DNA of 64,000 nt from Aeromicrobium sp. Root344 (GTDB taxonomy: Bacteria > Actinomycetota > Actinomycetes > Propionibacteriales > Nocardioidaceae): positions 2,866,852 through 2,930,851 of the forward strand of contig NZ_LMDH01000001.1 in NCBI RefSeq assembly GCF_001425755.1, given 5' to 3'. Every line of letters starts with the position of its first letter. Positions within the stretch are counted from its first letter, which is position 1. The position numbers and the translations under genes were made by a program. Positions 40,497-51,880 of this stretch are shown here, piece after piece. The notes beneath the pieces were generated by a model. It worked only from the letters and a program-made list of their open reading frames with translations. It was not told where the DNA came from and ran no database searches.

Positions 40497-40600
40497 GGCA
40501 CGAGACTAGTCAACCGACGCGGGCGCACCCGGTGCCGAACCGCGGCATCGAGTAGGTTCGCGACATCAGTCGCACACTGACCGGGGGATGAGGTGTCGCC

Positions 40601-41146
40601 ATGGCGATGACGGCGTACGTACGTCGGCCGGTTCGGCCCCTGCTCGCGTGCCTGGCTCTGGTGCTGATGGCTGGCTGCGGCCACACCGACACACCGCTGA
40701 AGTTCACGACGATCGCCGACGCCAAGGCGTTCTCTGGCACGCGCTCGGACGTCAAGTCGGGCTTCGACGCCGCGGCCGCCTCAGCCACGGACGCGGTCGA
40801 GGGCGGCGGTATCCGCAACGGGGACCGGGTCCGCGACGTGACCTGCGGTGAGGCGTACGGCAAGGAGTTCCGCGAGCTCGAGATCGGTGGCTCGTTCGTC
40901 ACCAGCGGGGTGGAGCTCGAGGACGTCGTGTCCCGGGTGCGACAAGCGTGGGACGAGCAGGGGTGGTCGGTCGAGCTCACCGACCCGGACCGGATCATGG
41001 TGACGACCGAGACGTCCACCGGCGTGCGGGTGACGGGGTGGGCGACGGTGCAGGAAGCGGCAGGCGACCCGTCGCTCGTCGCGGTCAGCCTCAAGGTCGG
41101 CACTGGTTGCCTCAAGCTCCCGAAGTCGGTGGCAGACAACCTCTGA
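40601..41146 (+). CDS. predicted lipoprotein, hypothetical
   Basis: Protein of 181 residues with a lipoprotein signal peptide: a hydrophobic core (LLACLALVLMAGC) and lipobox Cys26. The mature part (residues 27-181) has an alpha/beta pattern with two cysteines (CGEAYGK and GTGCLKLP) that may form a disulfide. I do not recognise the family. ATG 40601 is preceded by GAGG at a usable distance. Confidence 0.72.
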   Translation: MAMTAYVRRPVRPLLACLALVLMAGCGHTDTPLKFTTIADAKAFSGTRSDVKSGFDAAAASATDAVEGGGIRNGDRVRDVTCGEAYGKEFRELEIGGSFVTSGVELEDVVSRVRQAWDEQGWSVELTDPDRIMVTTETSTGVRVTGWATVQEAAGDPSLVAVSLKVGTGCLKLPKSVADNL

Positions 41147-41261
41147 CCGCTCTCGTACGGCTGGATCACGTCAGCCAGGCCCGCCGCCAGGACGCGCACT
41201 GGATGCCCTCTCGCAAGCGAATATCCACTGCGTATTTGGCTTCATGTGACTACCATCACGT

Positions 41262-42200
<939 letters not shown>

Positions 42201-42205
42201 CCGGC

Positions 42206-43468
42206 ATGACGAGCGAGAGTCCCGCCGGCCGCCTCAGACGGGCGGCGAGCTCGGTCGTGCTCACGCGGCGCGGCTTCGGGTTCCTCGTCGCGGGCCTGGC
42301 CAGCTTCGTGGCCGCCCCGATGCTGTCGCTGCCGGCGTTGCTCTACGTCACGGGCCTGCTGATCGGGTTGGTCCTGTTCTCCGCCGTGTTCGTCTTTGCC
42401 GGCCACTCACGCGTACGCATCGAGCGCTCGTTCGCGCCGCAGGTCGTGCCCCCGGGACAGATGTCCCGCTCGACCGTACGCATCACGAACCTCTCGGTCC
42501 TGCCGTGCCTCGAGGCCAGGTGGTCCGACGACCTGCCGCACGGCATCTCGGGCGACGCCTCGGGCATCCTGCCCGCGCTGGGCGGCAGTCATGGCACCGA
42601 TTCGCGGGTGTCGTTCTCGTACGCGTTGCAGGGCCTGCGGCGGGGTCGCCACCCGATCGGGCCGCTGCGCGTCAACGTCCTGGACCCCTTCGGCCTGGTC
42701 TTCCGCCGCCACACGTTCGGCAGCCCGGAGATGTTGACCGTGCTGCCGAGGCGAGTCGACCTGCGGCCCATCGCGCCGCGCGGGACGAGCGAGGACGGGG
42801 CGACCCGACCTGCGCCGCAGCACGTCGGACTCGGTGAGGACGACGTCATCGCCCGAAACTACCTGCCCGGCGACGCCATGAAGCGGCTCCACTGGAAGGC
42901 CACGGCGCACCGCGGCGAGCTCATGGTCCGGCAGGAAGAGCAACAGCTCACGCCTCGGGCTGCGGTCGTCCTCGACTGCGAGCCCGCCAGCCAGGGCACG
43001 GCCCAGGACCGTCAGGGACAGTGGGAGTTCTCGTCGGTGTTCGAGTGGTGCGTCGTCGCGACGGCCTCGATCACCGCGCACCTGGTCAAGGCCGGATATG
43101 TCGTGGTGCTGCAGTCCAACGGCACAGGGATCGACCGCTTCATCGCCGACGGGCAGGACACGCTCGAGGACGCCATGGTCGACCTCGCGGTGATCGACCC
43201 CGAGGAGCATGACAACGATCGGCGGGTGGCGCCCGAGCGCGCCGTGTTCATGGTGCTGGGCCGCGTGAGCGTCGAGCGGGCGCAGCACTGGGCTCACGTC
43301 ATGACGACCTCCCGTGCCGTGCTGGCGCTGGTCACGTCCAACACCTCGCCCGAGGCGCGCGGGATCCTCGAGGATGCGCGCTGGCGGGTCGTGACCTACG
43401 GCCCCAAGGACGACATCCGCGAGCTGTGGAGCGAGTTCGACGGGAAGCGTGCGCATGCTGCGGGCTGA
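42206..43468 (+). CDS. DUF58 domain protein
   Basis: Protein of 420 residues with two N-terminal membrane spans (about 22-65) and a DUF58 domain carrying ARNYLPGDAMKRLHWKATAHRGE, the family signature. DUF58 proteins have a vWA-like fold and are partners of MoxR ATPases. It starts five bases after moxR. Its end overlaps the next start by 20 bases. Confidence 0.93.
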   Translation: MTSESPAGRLRRAASSVVLTRRGFGFLVAGLASFVAAPMLSLPALLYVTGLLIGLVLFSAVFVFAGHSRVRIERSFAPQVVPPGQMSRSTVRITNLSVLPCLEARWSDDLPHGISGDASGILPALGGSHGTDSRVSFSYALQGLRRGRHPIGPLRVNVLDPFGLVFRRHTFGSPEMLTVLPRRVDLRPIAPRGTSEDGATRPAPQHVGLGEDDVIARNYLPGDAMKRLHWKATAHRGELMVRQEEQQLTPRAAVVLDCEPASQGTAQDRQGQWEFSSVFEWCVVATASITAHLVKAGYVVVLQSNGTGIDRFIADGQDTLEDAMVDLAVIDPEEHDNDRRVAPERAVFMVLGRVSVERAQHWAHVMTTSRAVLALVTSNTSPEARGILEDARWRVVTYGPKDDIRELWSEFDGKRAHAAG

Positions 43469-45683
43469 GGCTTCGACGCAACGCGTCACCCACCGCACCG
43501 CGCGTGACACGTGGTTCGACCACCTCGTCATCGGCGTGGCGTTCGCCTTGCTGCTGTCGGGCTTTCGCAGTGTGATCACCGGCAACGACTGGTGGATCAC
43601 GACGATCCTGGTGGCCACGCTCACGGGGCTGGCGTGCGCCGTGCTCCGCGCAGTCGGACTCCGCTGGGTCGCCCCGATCGCCATCGTCGTGGAGCTGCTG
43701 GCCCTCGCCTGGATCTTCGTGCCCGGCACGCTGATCGGGATCGTCCCGACCTTCGACACGTTCCGCGAGCTGGGCAACCTGGCGTCGGCAGCGCAGGACA
43801 TCATCATCGAGGAGCAGGCCCCGGTTGCCGCCGCGAAACCCGTGGTTCTCGTGATCGCGAGCTCGTTCGGGCTGCTCGTCATCGTCGCTGACGTCCTGCT
43901 CCAGCGCCGCCGCGCCGCATCGGGCATCGGGCTGCTGTTGCTCTCGGTGTTCGCCACCCCGGCGCTGATCTCCGGCGACACCCCGTCGATGTGGTTGTTC
44001 GTCGTGGTGGCCGCCCTGTGGCTTGTGATCCTGCGGTCCAGGACGGCGCTCGGAGGGACGCTCGCGCGCCGCCAGCGTGGCCCGGCGGTCGTCCTGGCCA
44101 CCGCCGCGCTCGCGGCGTCGGTCGCGTTCCCGCTGTTCTCGCCCGACGTCAGTGCGGTCGCGACCTCCTGGGGCAAGCCGCCGCCGGCGGTCTTCGGCCG
44201 CGGCATCAATCCCATGCTCGAGCTCGGGCAGAACCTGCGGCGCAACGGCACCACGACGGCGTTGACCTACACGACGGGCCTGCCGGAGGCGCCCTACCTC
44301 AAGGTCGCGACGCTGCGGAACTTCACCGGCAAGACCTGGAAACCCGGCACCAACCAGCAGTTCGCCGCTCCCGAGGGCGAGGAGGCGATCAAGGCTCTTG
44401 GCATCAAGGTCGAGAAGGAGCTGACGACCATCACGATCCGGCAGCTCAAGACGACGATGCTGCCGTTGCCCTATCCGATGACCAAGGTCACCGGCCTGAA
44501 GGGCAAGTGGCTGGACGGATTCGGCCTCACGATGATCTCGACCGACGATGACACCCGCGGCCAGAAGTACTCGGTCACGAGCCTCGACGTCCAGCCGACT
44601 GCCACCCAGATGCGCGCCATCACGACCAGTCCGGCTGATCTGCTCCTCCAGGAGGAGACCAAGCTTCCCCCAAAGACGCCGGCGATCATCGGGGAGACCG
44701 CCCGCAAGGTCACCGCGGACGCCACGAACGAGTACGACCGAGCCGTCGCCCTGCAGGACTATCTGCGCAACGACGGCGGATTCGCCTACTCCGAGACCGC
44801 TCCGGTCGCCGACGGCTACGACGGCAACGGCGTCGACGTCATCGCGGAGTTCCTCAAGAAGAAGTCCGGCTACTGCGTGCACTTCTCGTCGGCGATGGCC
44901 GTCATGGCTCGCACCCTGGGCATCCCGTCCCGGATCGCCGTCGGCTACGCGCCGGGCAGCGTCGTGGGCATCAAGGACGGCCAGAACCAGTACGAGGCGA
45001 CGTCGGACGACCTGCACGCCTGGACCGAGATTTACTTCAAGGGCATCGGCTGGGTCGGGTTCGAGCCCACCCCGAGCATCGGTTCGGCGACGTCCTTTCG
45101 GGAGCCGGGCTCGTCCTCGACCAGCACCGACGGAGGCGAGGTCGCCAACAGCCCTCGAGGCGCCGTGCGCGAGGAGACCAACAACGTCGACAGCACGGGC
45201 GCCACGACGTCGGAGGCATCGCAGACCGCACCCCGCACTGCGCTCATCACGTTCGCCGCGCTGCTGCTGCTCGTCGGCATCCCGGCGCTGCTCCGCTGGG
45301 CCCGCCGTCGCTGGCGTTTCGGCCGGGCCGGCTCGTCGGTCGAGCCCTTGTGGCGAGAGCTCGAGGACACGGCGCGCGACTTCGGTGTCCCGTTCTCACC
45401 GACCGACACCCCGCGGGGGTTCGCGACCCGGCTCGGGGCCCGCGACGGCATCGACCACGAGGCGCTCGGCCGCCTGCTCCAGCGCATCGAGCGGGCGCGG
45501 TTCGCTCGCGCGGCGGTCCAGGAGGGCGACGGCGCCGACGACCTGCGGGCCGTCATCGACTCCCTGGCCGCCGGTGCGTCTCGCAAGGAACGGTGGCGGG
45601 CGATCGCGCTGCCCCGCTCGTTGTCGGGCCGGCGAGCGTACGTGCCGGACGGCCCGCTGCAGCCGGTGTCAACGCTCGGGTAG
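43449..45683 (+). CDS. transglutaminase-like membrane protein (TgpA family)
   Basis: Polytopic protein of 744 residues: N-terminal membrane block of about six helices (to ~230), an external transglutaminase-like core with Cys476 in GYCVHFSSAMAVMARTLGIP and the His in DDLHAWTEIYF, a further span near 600, and a cytoplasmic DUF4129-like tail. The catalytic dyad is present, so peptide-type transferase or protease activity is possible. GTG 43449 has ATG 43455 in frame as alternative. Its end overlaps the opposing gene by 15 bases. Confidence 0.9.
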   Translation: MRMLRAEASTQRVTHRTARDTWFDHLVIGVAFALLLSGFRSVITGNDWWITTILVATLTGLACAVLRAVGLRWVAPIAIVVELLALAWIFVPGTLIGIVPTFDTFRELGNLASAAQDIIIEEQAPVAAAKPVVLVIASSFGLLVIVADVLLQRRRAASGIGLLLLSVFATPALISGDTPSMWLFVVVAALWLVILRSRTALGGTLARRQRGPAVVLATAALAASVAFPLFSPDVSAVATSWGKPPPAVFGRGINPMLELGQNLRRNGTTTALTYTTGLPEAPYLKVATLRNFTGKTWKPGTNQQFAAPEGEEAIKALGIKVEKELTTITIRQLKTTMLPLPYPMTKVTGLKGKWLDGFGLTMISTDDDTRGQKYSVTSLDVQPTATQMRAITTSPADLLLQEETKLPPKTPAIIGETARKVTADATNEYDRAVALQDYLRNDGGFAYSETAPVADGYDGNGVDVIAEFLKKKSGYCVHFSSAMAVMARTLGIPSRIAVGYAPGSVVGIKDGQNQYEATSDDLHAWTEIYFKGIGWVGFEPTPSIGSATSFREPGSSSTSTDGGEVANSPRGAVREETNNVDSTGATTSEASQTAPRTALITFAALLLLVGIPALLRWARRRWRFGRAGSSVEPLWRELEDTARDFGVPFSPTDTPRGFATRLGARDGIDHEALGRLLQRIERARFARAAVQEGDGADDLRAVIDSLAAGASRKERWRAIALPRSLSGRRAYVPDGPLQPVSTLG

Positions 45684-46679
45684 GGGAGCCGTCCCCTCTC
45701 CGAAAGGATTCCCGCCGAGCTCTTCGCGGCCGTGCGGGGTGAGCCAGAGCTCGGGCTCCGGGCCCTTGGGCACGATGCCGGTCGGATTGATGTCGGAGTG
45801 CACGACGTAGTAGTGCGTCTTGATCTGGTCGAAGTCGATCGTCTCCCCGAATCCGGGCGTCTGGAACAGGTCCCGCGCGTACGCCCACAGGACCGGCATC
45901 TCCGTGAGCTTCTGGCGGTTGCACTTGAAGTGGCCGTGATAGACCGCGTCGAAGCGCGCGAGCGTCGTGAACAGGCGCACGTCGGCCTCGGTGATCGAGT
46001 CCCCCATGAGGAAGCGGCGGGTCGCGAGCCGCTCCTCAAGCCAGTCCAGCGCCGTGAACAGCCGGTCGTACGCCGCTTCGTACTCCTGTTGAGATCCGGC
46101 AAAGCCGCAGCGGTAGACCCCGTTGTTGACCTCGGTGAAGATCCGCTGCATGACCTGGTCCATCTCGTCGCGGACGTCGGCAGGCCAGAGGTCGGGGGCA
46201 CCCTCGCGGTGGAACTCGGTCCACTCGGTCGCGAAGTCGTGGGTGATCCACGGGAAGTCGTTCGTCACGACCTGACCCGTCGGGACGTCGACGATCGCCG
46301 GGACCGTGATGCCGCGCGGATAGTCGGGGTAGCGCTTGAAGAACGCCTGCTGCAGCCGCTCGATGCCGAGCACCGGGTCCACGCCGCCGGGGTCGAGGTC
46401 GAAGGTCCAGCTGCGCTCGTCGTGCGTCGGCCCGCAGTAGCCGATCGAGATCGCGTCCTCCAGCCCGAGCAGCCGGCGCACGATGATCGACCGGTTGGCC
46501 CACGGGCAGGCGCGGGCCACGATCAGTCGATAGCGACCGGCCTCGACGGGCCACCCGTCCCGGCCGTCGCGCCTGATGCGGTCGGGGATGTAGTTCATGT
46601 CGCGGTCGTAGCCCTTGCCGGGCTCGACGTAGGACGCAACAGATCGGTCAGAGGATTGCTCGTGGAGGAACTCAGCCAT
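45669..46679 (-). CDS. glutathionyl-hydroquinone-reductase-like protein (GST-omega family)
   Basis: Xi-class GST (ECM4/YqjG) family, 336 residues. The catalytic Cys58 lies in ARACPWANRS, and the rest matches (WTFDLDPGGVDPVLG, YPRGITVPAIVDVPTG, GDSITEADVRLFTTLARFDAVYHGHFKCN). In bacteria these reduce glutathionyl- (or in actinobacteria probably mycothiolyl-) hydroquinones. The ATG is divergent from leuA: TAGTTT at 46691-46686 leaves six bases before the ATG, and it overlaps the leuA-leader -10 on the other strand. Confidence 0.9.
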   Translation of the reverse strand: MAEFLHEQSSDRSVASYVEPGKGYDRDMNYIPDRIRRDGRDGWPVEAGRYRLIVARACPWANRSIIVRRLLGLEDAISIGYCGPTHDERSWTFDLDPGGVDPVLGIERLQQAFFKRYPDYPRGITVPAIVDVPTGQVVTNDFPWITHDFATEWTEFHREGAPDLWPADVRDEMDQVMQRIFTEVNNGVYRCGFAGSQQEYEAAYDRLFTALDWLEERLATRRFLMGDSITEADVRLFTTLARFDAVYHGHFKCNRQKLTEMPVLWAYARDLFQTPGFGETIDFDQIKTHYYVVHSDINPTGIVPKGPEPELWLTPHGREELGGNPFGEGTAPLPER

Positions 46680-46684
46680 ACTGA

Positions 46685-46695
46685 TAAACTACCGA
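46685..46695. promoter_or_regulatory. overlapping divergent -10 elements of the GST gene and leuA leader
   Basis: On the plus strand TAAACT (46685-46690) precedes the leader ATG (46701) by ten bases, or TACCGA (46690-46695) by five; on the minus strand TAGTTT (46691-46686) precedes the GST gene ATG by six. The hexamers interlock, so only one polymerase could bind at a time. Confidence 0.6.
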
Positions 46696-46700
46696 TCACT

Positions 46701-46735
46701 ATGCGGATCCAGAGCCTGCTCCTTCTCTGCCGCGT

Positions 46736-46748
<13 letters not shown>
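46701..46748 (+). CDS. leucine-rich leader peptide of leuA
   Basis: Fifteen-residue ORF MRIQSLLLLCRVEVL with four consecutive Leu codons (46716-46727; CTG, CTC, CTT, CTC) and a fifth just before the stop. CTT is a rare codon in this GC-rich genome, which would enhance stalling when leucyl-tRNA is scarce. It ends 72 bases before leuA, inside the first arm of two competing RNA hairpins. Leu leader peptides are established regulators of leu operons. No conventional ribosome binding site is visible; the ATG is within ten bases of the promoter. Confidence 0.85.
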
Positions 46749-48560
<1,812 letters not shown>

Positions 48561-48563
48561 CCA

Positions 48564-48607
48564 CGGGTGTCCTGCCGCCGGTTCACTCCGGCGGCAGGAC
48601 CCACCCG
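48564..48607. terminator. long hairpin between leuA and glpK1
   Basis: GTCCTGCCGCCGG (48569-48581) and CCGGCGGCAGGAC (48588-48600) are perfect complements around a 6-base loop; CGGGT/ACCCG extends the stem across a 2-base bulge. It lies between convergent genes and overlaps the end of glpK1, so it probably terminates both. Confidence 0.82.
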
Positions 48608-50091
48608 AGGGCGTGGTCCACGGCGCGGTTCCATTGCGTCGACTCTCGCTTGCGCACCGCTGCATCCATCTGTGGCCGCCACACCGCGGCGACGTGCCGG
48701 TGGTGGCTGAGGGTCGCGAGGTCGGACCAGTAGCCGACGGTGAGCCCTGCGGCGTACGCGGCGCCGAGGCAGACGGTCTCCGAGACGAGCGGACGCTCGA
48801 CCGAGGCGTCGAGCACGTCGCTCAGCATCTGCATGAGCAGGTGGTTCGACGTCATGCCGCCGTCGACGCGCAGCGTCTCCAACGTCAGCCCGAGGTCGCG
48901 TCGGATCGCTTCGACGACCTCCCAGGTCTGCCACGCGGTCGCCTCGAGCACCGCGCGAGCGAGGTGCGCCTTGGTGACGAACGACGTGAGGCCGACGATC
49001 ACTCCACGAGCGTCCTGGTCCCACCGCGGGGCGTACAGGCCGGAGAACGCCGGGACGATGTAGCAGCCACCGTTGTGGTCGACCGACCGGGCGAGAGTCT
49101 CGATCTGCGGTGCCGTGGGGATGATCTCGAGGGCATCGCGCAGCCACTGGACGAGGGAGCCGGCCATCGCGATCGAGCCCTCGACGGCATAGACCGGGGC
49201 GTCGTCGCCGAGTGCGTATGCGACGGTCGGCAGCACGGACGGCCCGGGAGTCGGCCGTTCGGGACCGGTGTTGATCAGCAGGAACGCTCCGGTGCCGTAC
49301 GTGCACTTGGCATCGCCGGGCTGGAAGCACGTCTGGCCGAACAGCGCCGCCTGCTGGTCGCCGAGGGCGCCGGCGATGGGCACGCCCTGCAGTGGTGCGA
49401 CGCACGTGCCGTAGACCTCCGCGTTGGAGCGGATGCTCGGCAGCCCGGCGCGCGGGATGTCGAGCAGCTCGAGCATCGTGTCGTCCCACTGCCCGGTCGA
49501 GAGATCCATCAGCATCGTGCGGCTGGCGTTCGTCACGTCGGTGACGTGGACCCCGCCGTCGAGGCCGCCGGTGAGGTTCCAGATCAGCCAGCTCTCCATC
49601 GTCCCGAACAGCAGCTCGCCGGCCTCGGCCCGAGCCCGCAGCCCCCGCCGGTGGTCCAGCAGCCAACGGAGCCGCGGGCCGGCGAAGTACGTACGCGGTT
49701 GCAGCCCGGTCACGGCCATGACCTTGTCGGTCGCGCCCTTGGCGACGAGGTCGTCGACGATGTCGGACGTACGCGTGTCCTGCCACGTGATCGCCGGTGC
49801 GACGGAGCGTCCGGTCGCTCGGTCCCAGACGACCGTCGTCTCGCGTTGGTTGGCGATGCCCAGCGCGGCGACCTGCCGGTGGTCGAGGCCGGCCTGCGCC
49901 AAGGCCTCTGGCACGAGGCGTTGCACGTGGCGCCAGATCTCGTCGGCGTCCTGCTCGGCCCAGCCCGGACGCGGAAAGGTCTGGTGGTGCTCGCGCTGGG
50001 CCAGGGAGCGGGTCCGGCCCTGCCGGTCGAAGATCATGCAGCGCGTCGACGTGGTGCCCTGGTCGATCGCGGCGATGACGGTCTCGTTCAC
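48583..50091 (-). CDS. glycerol kinase, second copy (glpK1)
   Basis: FGGY kinase phosphorylating glycerol with ATP, 502 residues. It retains the substrate residues of Glp[10 protein letters not shown] (Arg, Glu), WQDTRT (Trp), GLQPRTYF (Tyr) and GDQQA (Asp, Gln). It diverges clearly from glpK2 of the same locus, so it is not a recent duplicate. Its GTG (50091) overlaps the stop of the upstream IclR gene, so regulator and kinase share one mRNA. A different substrate or regulation is possible. Confidence 0.92.
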   Translation of the reverse strand: MNETVIAAIDQGTTSTRCMIFDRQGRTRSLAQREHHQTFPRPGWAEQDADEIWRHVQRLVPEALAQAGLDHRQVAALGIANQRETTVVWDRATGRSVAPAITWQDTRTSDIVDDLVAKGATDKVMAVTGLQPRTYFAGPRLRWLLDHRRGLRARAEAGELLFGTMESWLIWNLTGGLDGGVHVTDVTNASRTMLMDLSTGQWDDTMLELLDIPRAGLPSIRSNAEVYGTCVAPLQGVPIAGALGDQQAALFGQTCFQPGDAKCTYGTGAFLLINTGPERPTPGPSVLPTVAYALGDDAPVYAVEGSIAMAGSLVQWLRDALEIIPTAPQIETLARSVDHNGGCYIVPAFSGLYAPRWDQDARGVIVGLTSFVTKAHLARAVLEATAWQTWEVVEAIRRDLGLTLETLRVDGGMTSNHLLMQMLSDVLDASVERPLVSETVCLGAAYAAGLTVGYWSDLATLSHHRHVAAVWRPQMDAAVRKRESTQWNRAVDHALGWVLPPE

Positions 50092-50846
50092 GCGTGCAGG
50101 CCCAGCGAGCGGGAGATCGAGGCGGCCGTCTCTGTCGTCGCGCGAATGATCGTGTCCAGTGGCGGCCCGGCGTGGCGGAACACCTTCTCGACCGGCCCGG
50201 TGACGGCGAGCGCGCCGACGCCGATGCCGCCGTAGCCACGTAGCGGCACGGCAAGCGCACCGATCCCGGGTATCAGCTCGCTGCCCTCGGACGACCAGCC
50301 GCGGGCGCGGATGCGGTGCAGCTCCGCGTCGAGCGCCGCACGGTTGACGAGCGTGCGCGGCGTGTAGCGCTCCAGCTGGCGCGGGCTCGAGGGCGTACCG
50401 GCGACGAACCCCAGCATGATCTTGCCCAGGGCGCTCGCGTGGAACGGCAGCACCTCGCCGATGCGCAGCTGCTGCACCGAGCCACCCGGCCGGAAGACGT
50501 GATGCACGATGCGGGCGCCGTCAGGGTCGGGGAAGCCGATGTGCACCTCGAGCCGGGTGCGTGACGCCAACGCGTCCGACCAGTTCATGGCGTGCGAGCG
50601 CAGGTCGTTGGGGTCGAGCCCCGACTCGTGGAGGTTGCGGATTCCGTCGCCCAGCGAGTAGTCGGACGTGGCGCGGTCCTGGTGGACGAAACCGACGTCG
50701 CGCAGCGTGCGGACCAGTCCGAAGATCGTTGGTTTGGGCAGGTCGAGCGCATCGGCGATCTCCGAGAGCCGCAGCGGTCGACCGGCCCCACCGAGGATGC
50801 GAAGGACCGCGGCCGCACGCTCGACAGATTGGATCGCCCCCGGCAC
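50088..50846 (-). CDS. IclR family transcriptional regulator of the glycerol locus
   Basis: IclR regulator of about 252 residues. N-terminal winged helix: GAIQSVERAAAVLRILGGAG, then LSEIADALDLPKPTIFGLVRTLRDVGFV. The C-terminal effector-binding domain covers about 75-250. I prefer GTG 50846, since it gives the typical PGAIQSVERAAA start and TAACGT (50859-50854) then lies seven bases upstream (leaderless); an in-frame GTG at 50867 adds seven residues. It sits between glpK1 and the divergent glpF-glpK2-glpD, whose control it probably exerts. Confidence 0.93.
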   Translation of the reverse strand: MPGAIQSVERAAAVLRILGGAGRPLRLSEIADALDLPKPTIFGLVRTLRDVGFVHQDRATSDYSLGDGIRNLHESGLDPNDLRSHAMNWSDALASRTRLEVHIGFPDPDGARIVHHVFRPGGSVQQLRIGEVLPFHASALGKIMLGFVAGTPSSPRQLERYTPRTLVNRAALDAELHRIRARGWSSEGSELIPGIGALAVPLRGYGGIGVGALAVTGPVEKVFRHAGPPLDTIIRATTETAASISRSLGLHA

Positions 50847-50888
50847 ATCAGTGACGTTAGCGCGCACATGGTGAGGCGCCAGCCCGCT

Positions 50889-50907
50889 CGTTCGACGATG
50901 TCGAACG
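50889..50907. promoter_or_regulatory. perfect palindrome in the glp divergent region, candidate IclR operator
   Basis: CGTTCGAC-GAT-GTCGAACG, 8-base arms with 3-base spacer, lies 29 bases from the IclR promoter hexamer and just upstream of a likely glpF promoter (TTGAGG near 50914, TAGCGT near 50939). Confidence 0.72.
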
Positions 50908-50986
50908 CTCGACCTTGAGGCACCTCATACCGGGTCCTAGCGTCGCTCGAGGCGGCACGAGCCGCCCGGACAGTGAGGTTTTCGAC

Positions 50987-51832
50987 ATGAAGAAGAACAC
51001 TCTGTGGGGTGAGATCTCGGCCGAGCTGCTCGGCACGATGATCCTCATCCTGTTCGGCACCGGCGTCGTGGCGCAGGTCGTCACCGGCGACGGCGCCGCC
51101 GGCGACCACGACTCGATCGCGTGGGCCTGGGGCATCGGCGTGACGCTCGGTGTCTACGTTGCGGCGCGCATCTCGGGGGCGCACCTCAACCCGGCCGTGA
51201 CGATCGCCCTCGCAGCGTTCAAGGGCTTCGAGTGGCGCAAGGTCGCGCCCTACATCGCGGCGCAGGTCGTCGGCGCGTTCATCGCGGCGCTGATCATCCG
51301 GGCGACGTACGCCGACCTGATCGACAAGATCGATCCTCACCACACGTACGCCTCGCAGGGCATCTTCTCGACCTCACCGACCGCCGGCGTGTCGATCCCT
51401 TCGGCGTTCCTCGACCAGGTCGTGGGCACCGCGATCCTCGTGTTCGTGATCTTCGCCCTGACGACCGCGACCAACAACCCGCCGATGGCCAACATCGGCC
51501 CGGTCGTCGTGGGCCTGCTGGTCGTGGCACTTGGCATGGCGTTCGGCGGCAACGCGGGATATGCCATCAACCCGGCTCGTGACTTCGGGCCGCGTCTGGC
51601 CTCGTGGATCACCGGCTACGGCGACGCGTGGTGGAGCACCAGCGGCAGTCACCCGCTCTACTTCTGGCTGCCGATCGTCGCGCCGATCCTCGGTGGCCTC
51701 ATCGGTGGCGCGCTGTTCACGTACCTCATCGAGCGCCACCTGCCCGACGAGCCCGAGGAGATCACGGTCTCCGAGCCCGTGCAGGAGCCGGCCCGTCAAG
51801 CCGTCCGCGAGGACGCGGACAGCCTCGTATGA
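50987..51832 (+). CDS. glpF: glycerol facilitator (aquaglyceroporin)
   Basis: MIP family channel of 281 residues, six helices with two NPA loops: AHLNPAVT (NPA 68-70) and YAINPARDFGPR (195-202); the Asp after the second NPA box fits glycerol facilitators rather than aquaporins. ATG 50987 has GTGAGG eight bases upstream. First gene of glpF-glpK2-glpD; an acidic C-terminus is typical. Confidence 0.95.
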   Translation: MKKNTLWGEISAELLGTMILILFGTGVVAQVVTGDGAAGDHDSIAWAWGIGVTLGVYVAARISGAHLNPAVTIALAAFKGFEWRKVAPYIAAQVVGAFIAALIIRATYADLIDKIDPHHTYASQGIFSTSPTAGVSIPSAFLDQVVGTAILVFVIFALTTATNNPPMANIGPVVVGLLVVALGMAFGGNAGYAINPARDFGPRLASWITGYGDAWWSTSGSHPLYFWLPIVAPILGGLIGGALFTYLIERHLPDEPEEITVSEPVQEPARQAVREDADSLV

Positions 51833-51880
51833 CCAGCCCGCGGACCACCGTCACCACTCACCCCAGCGAAAGGCCCCACC

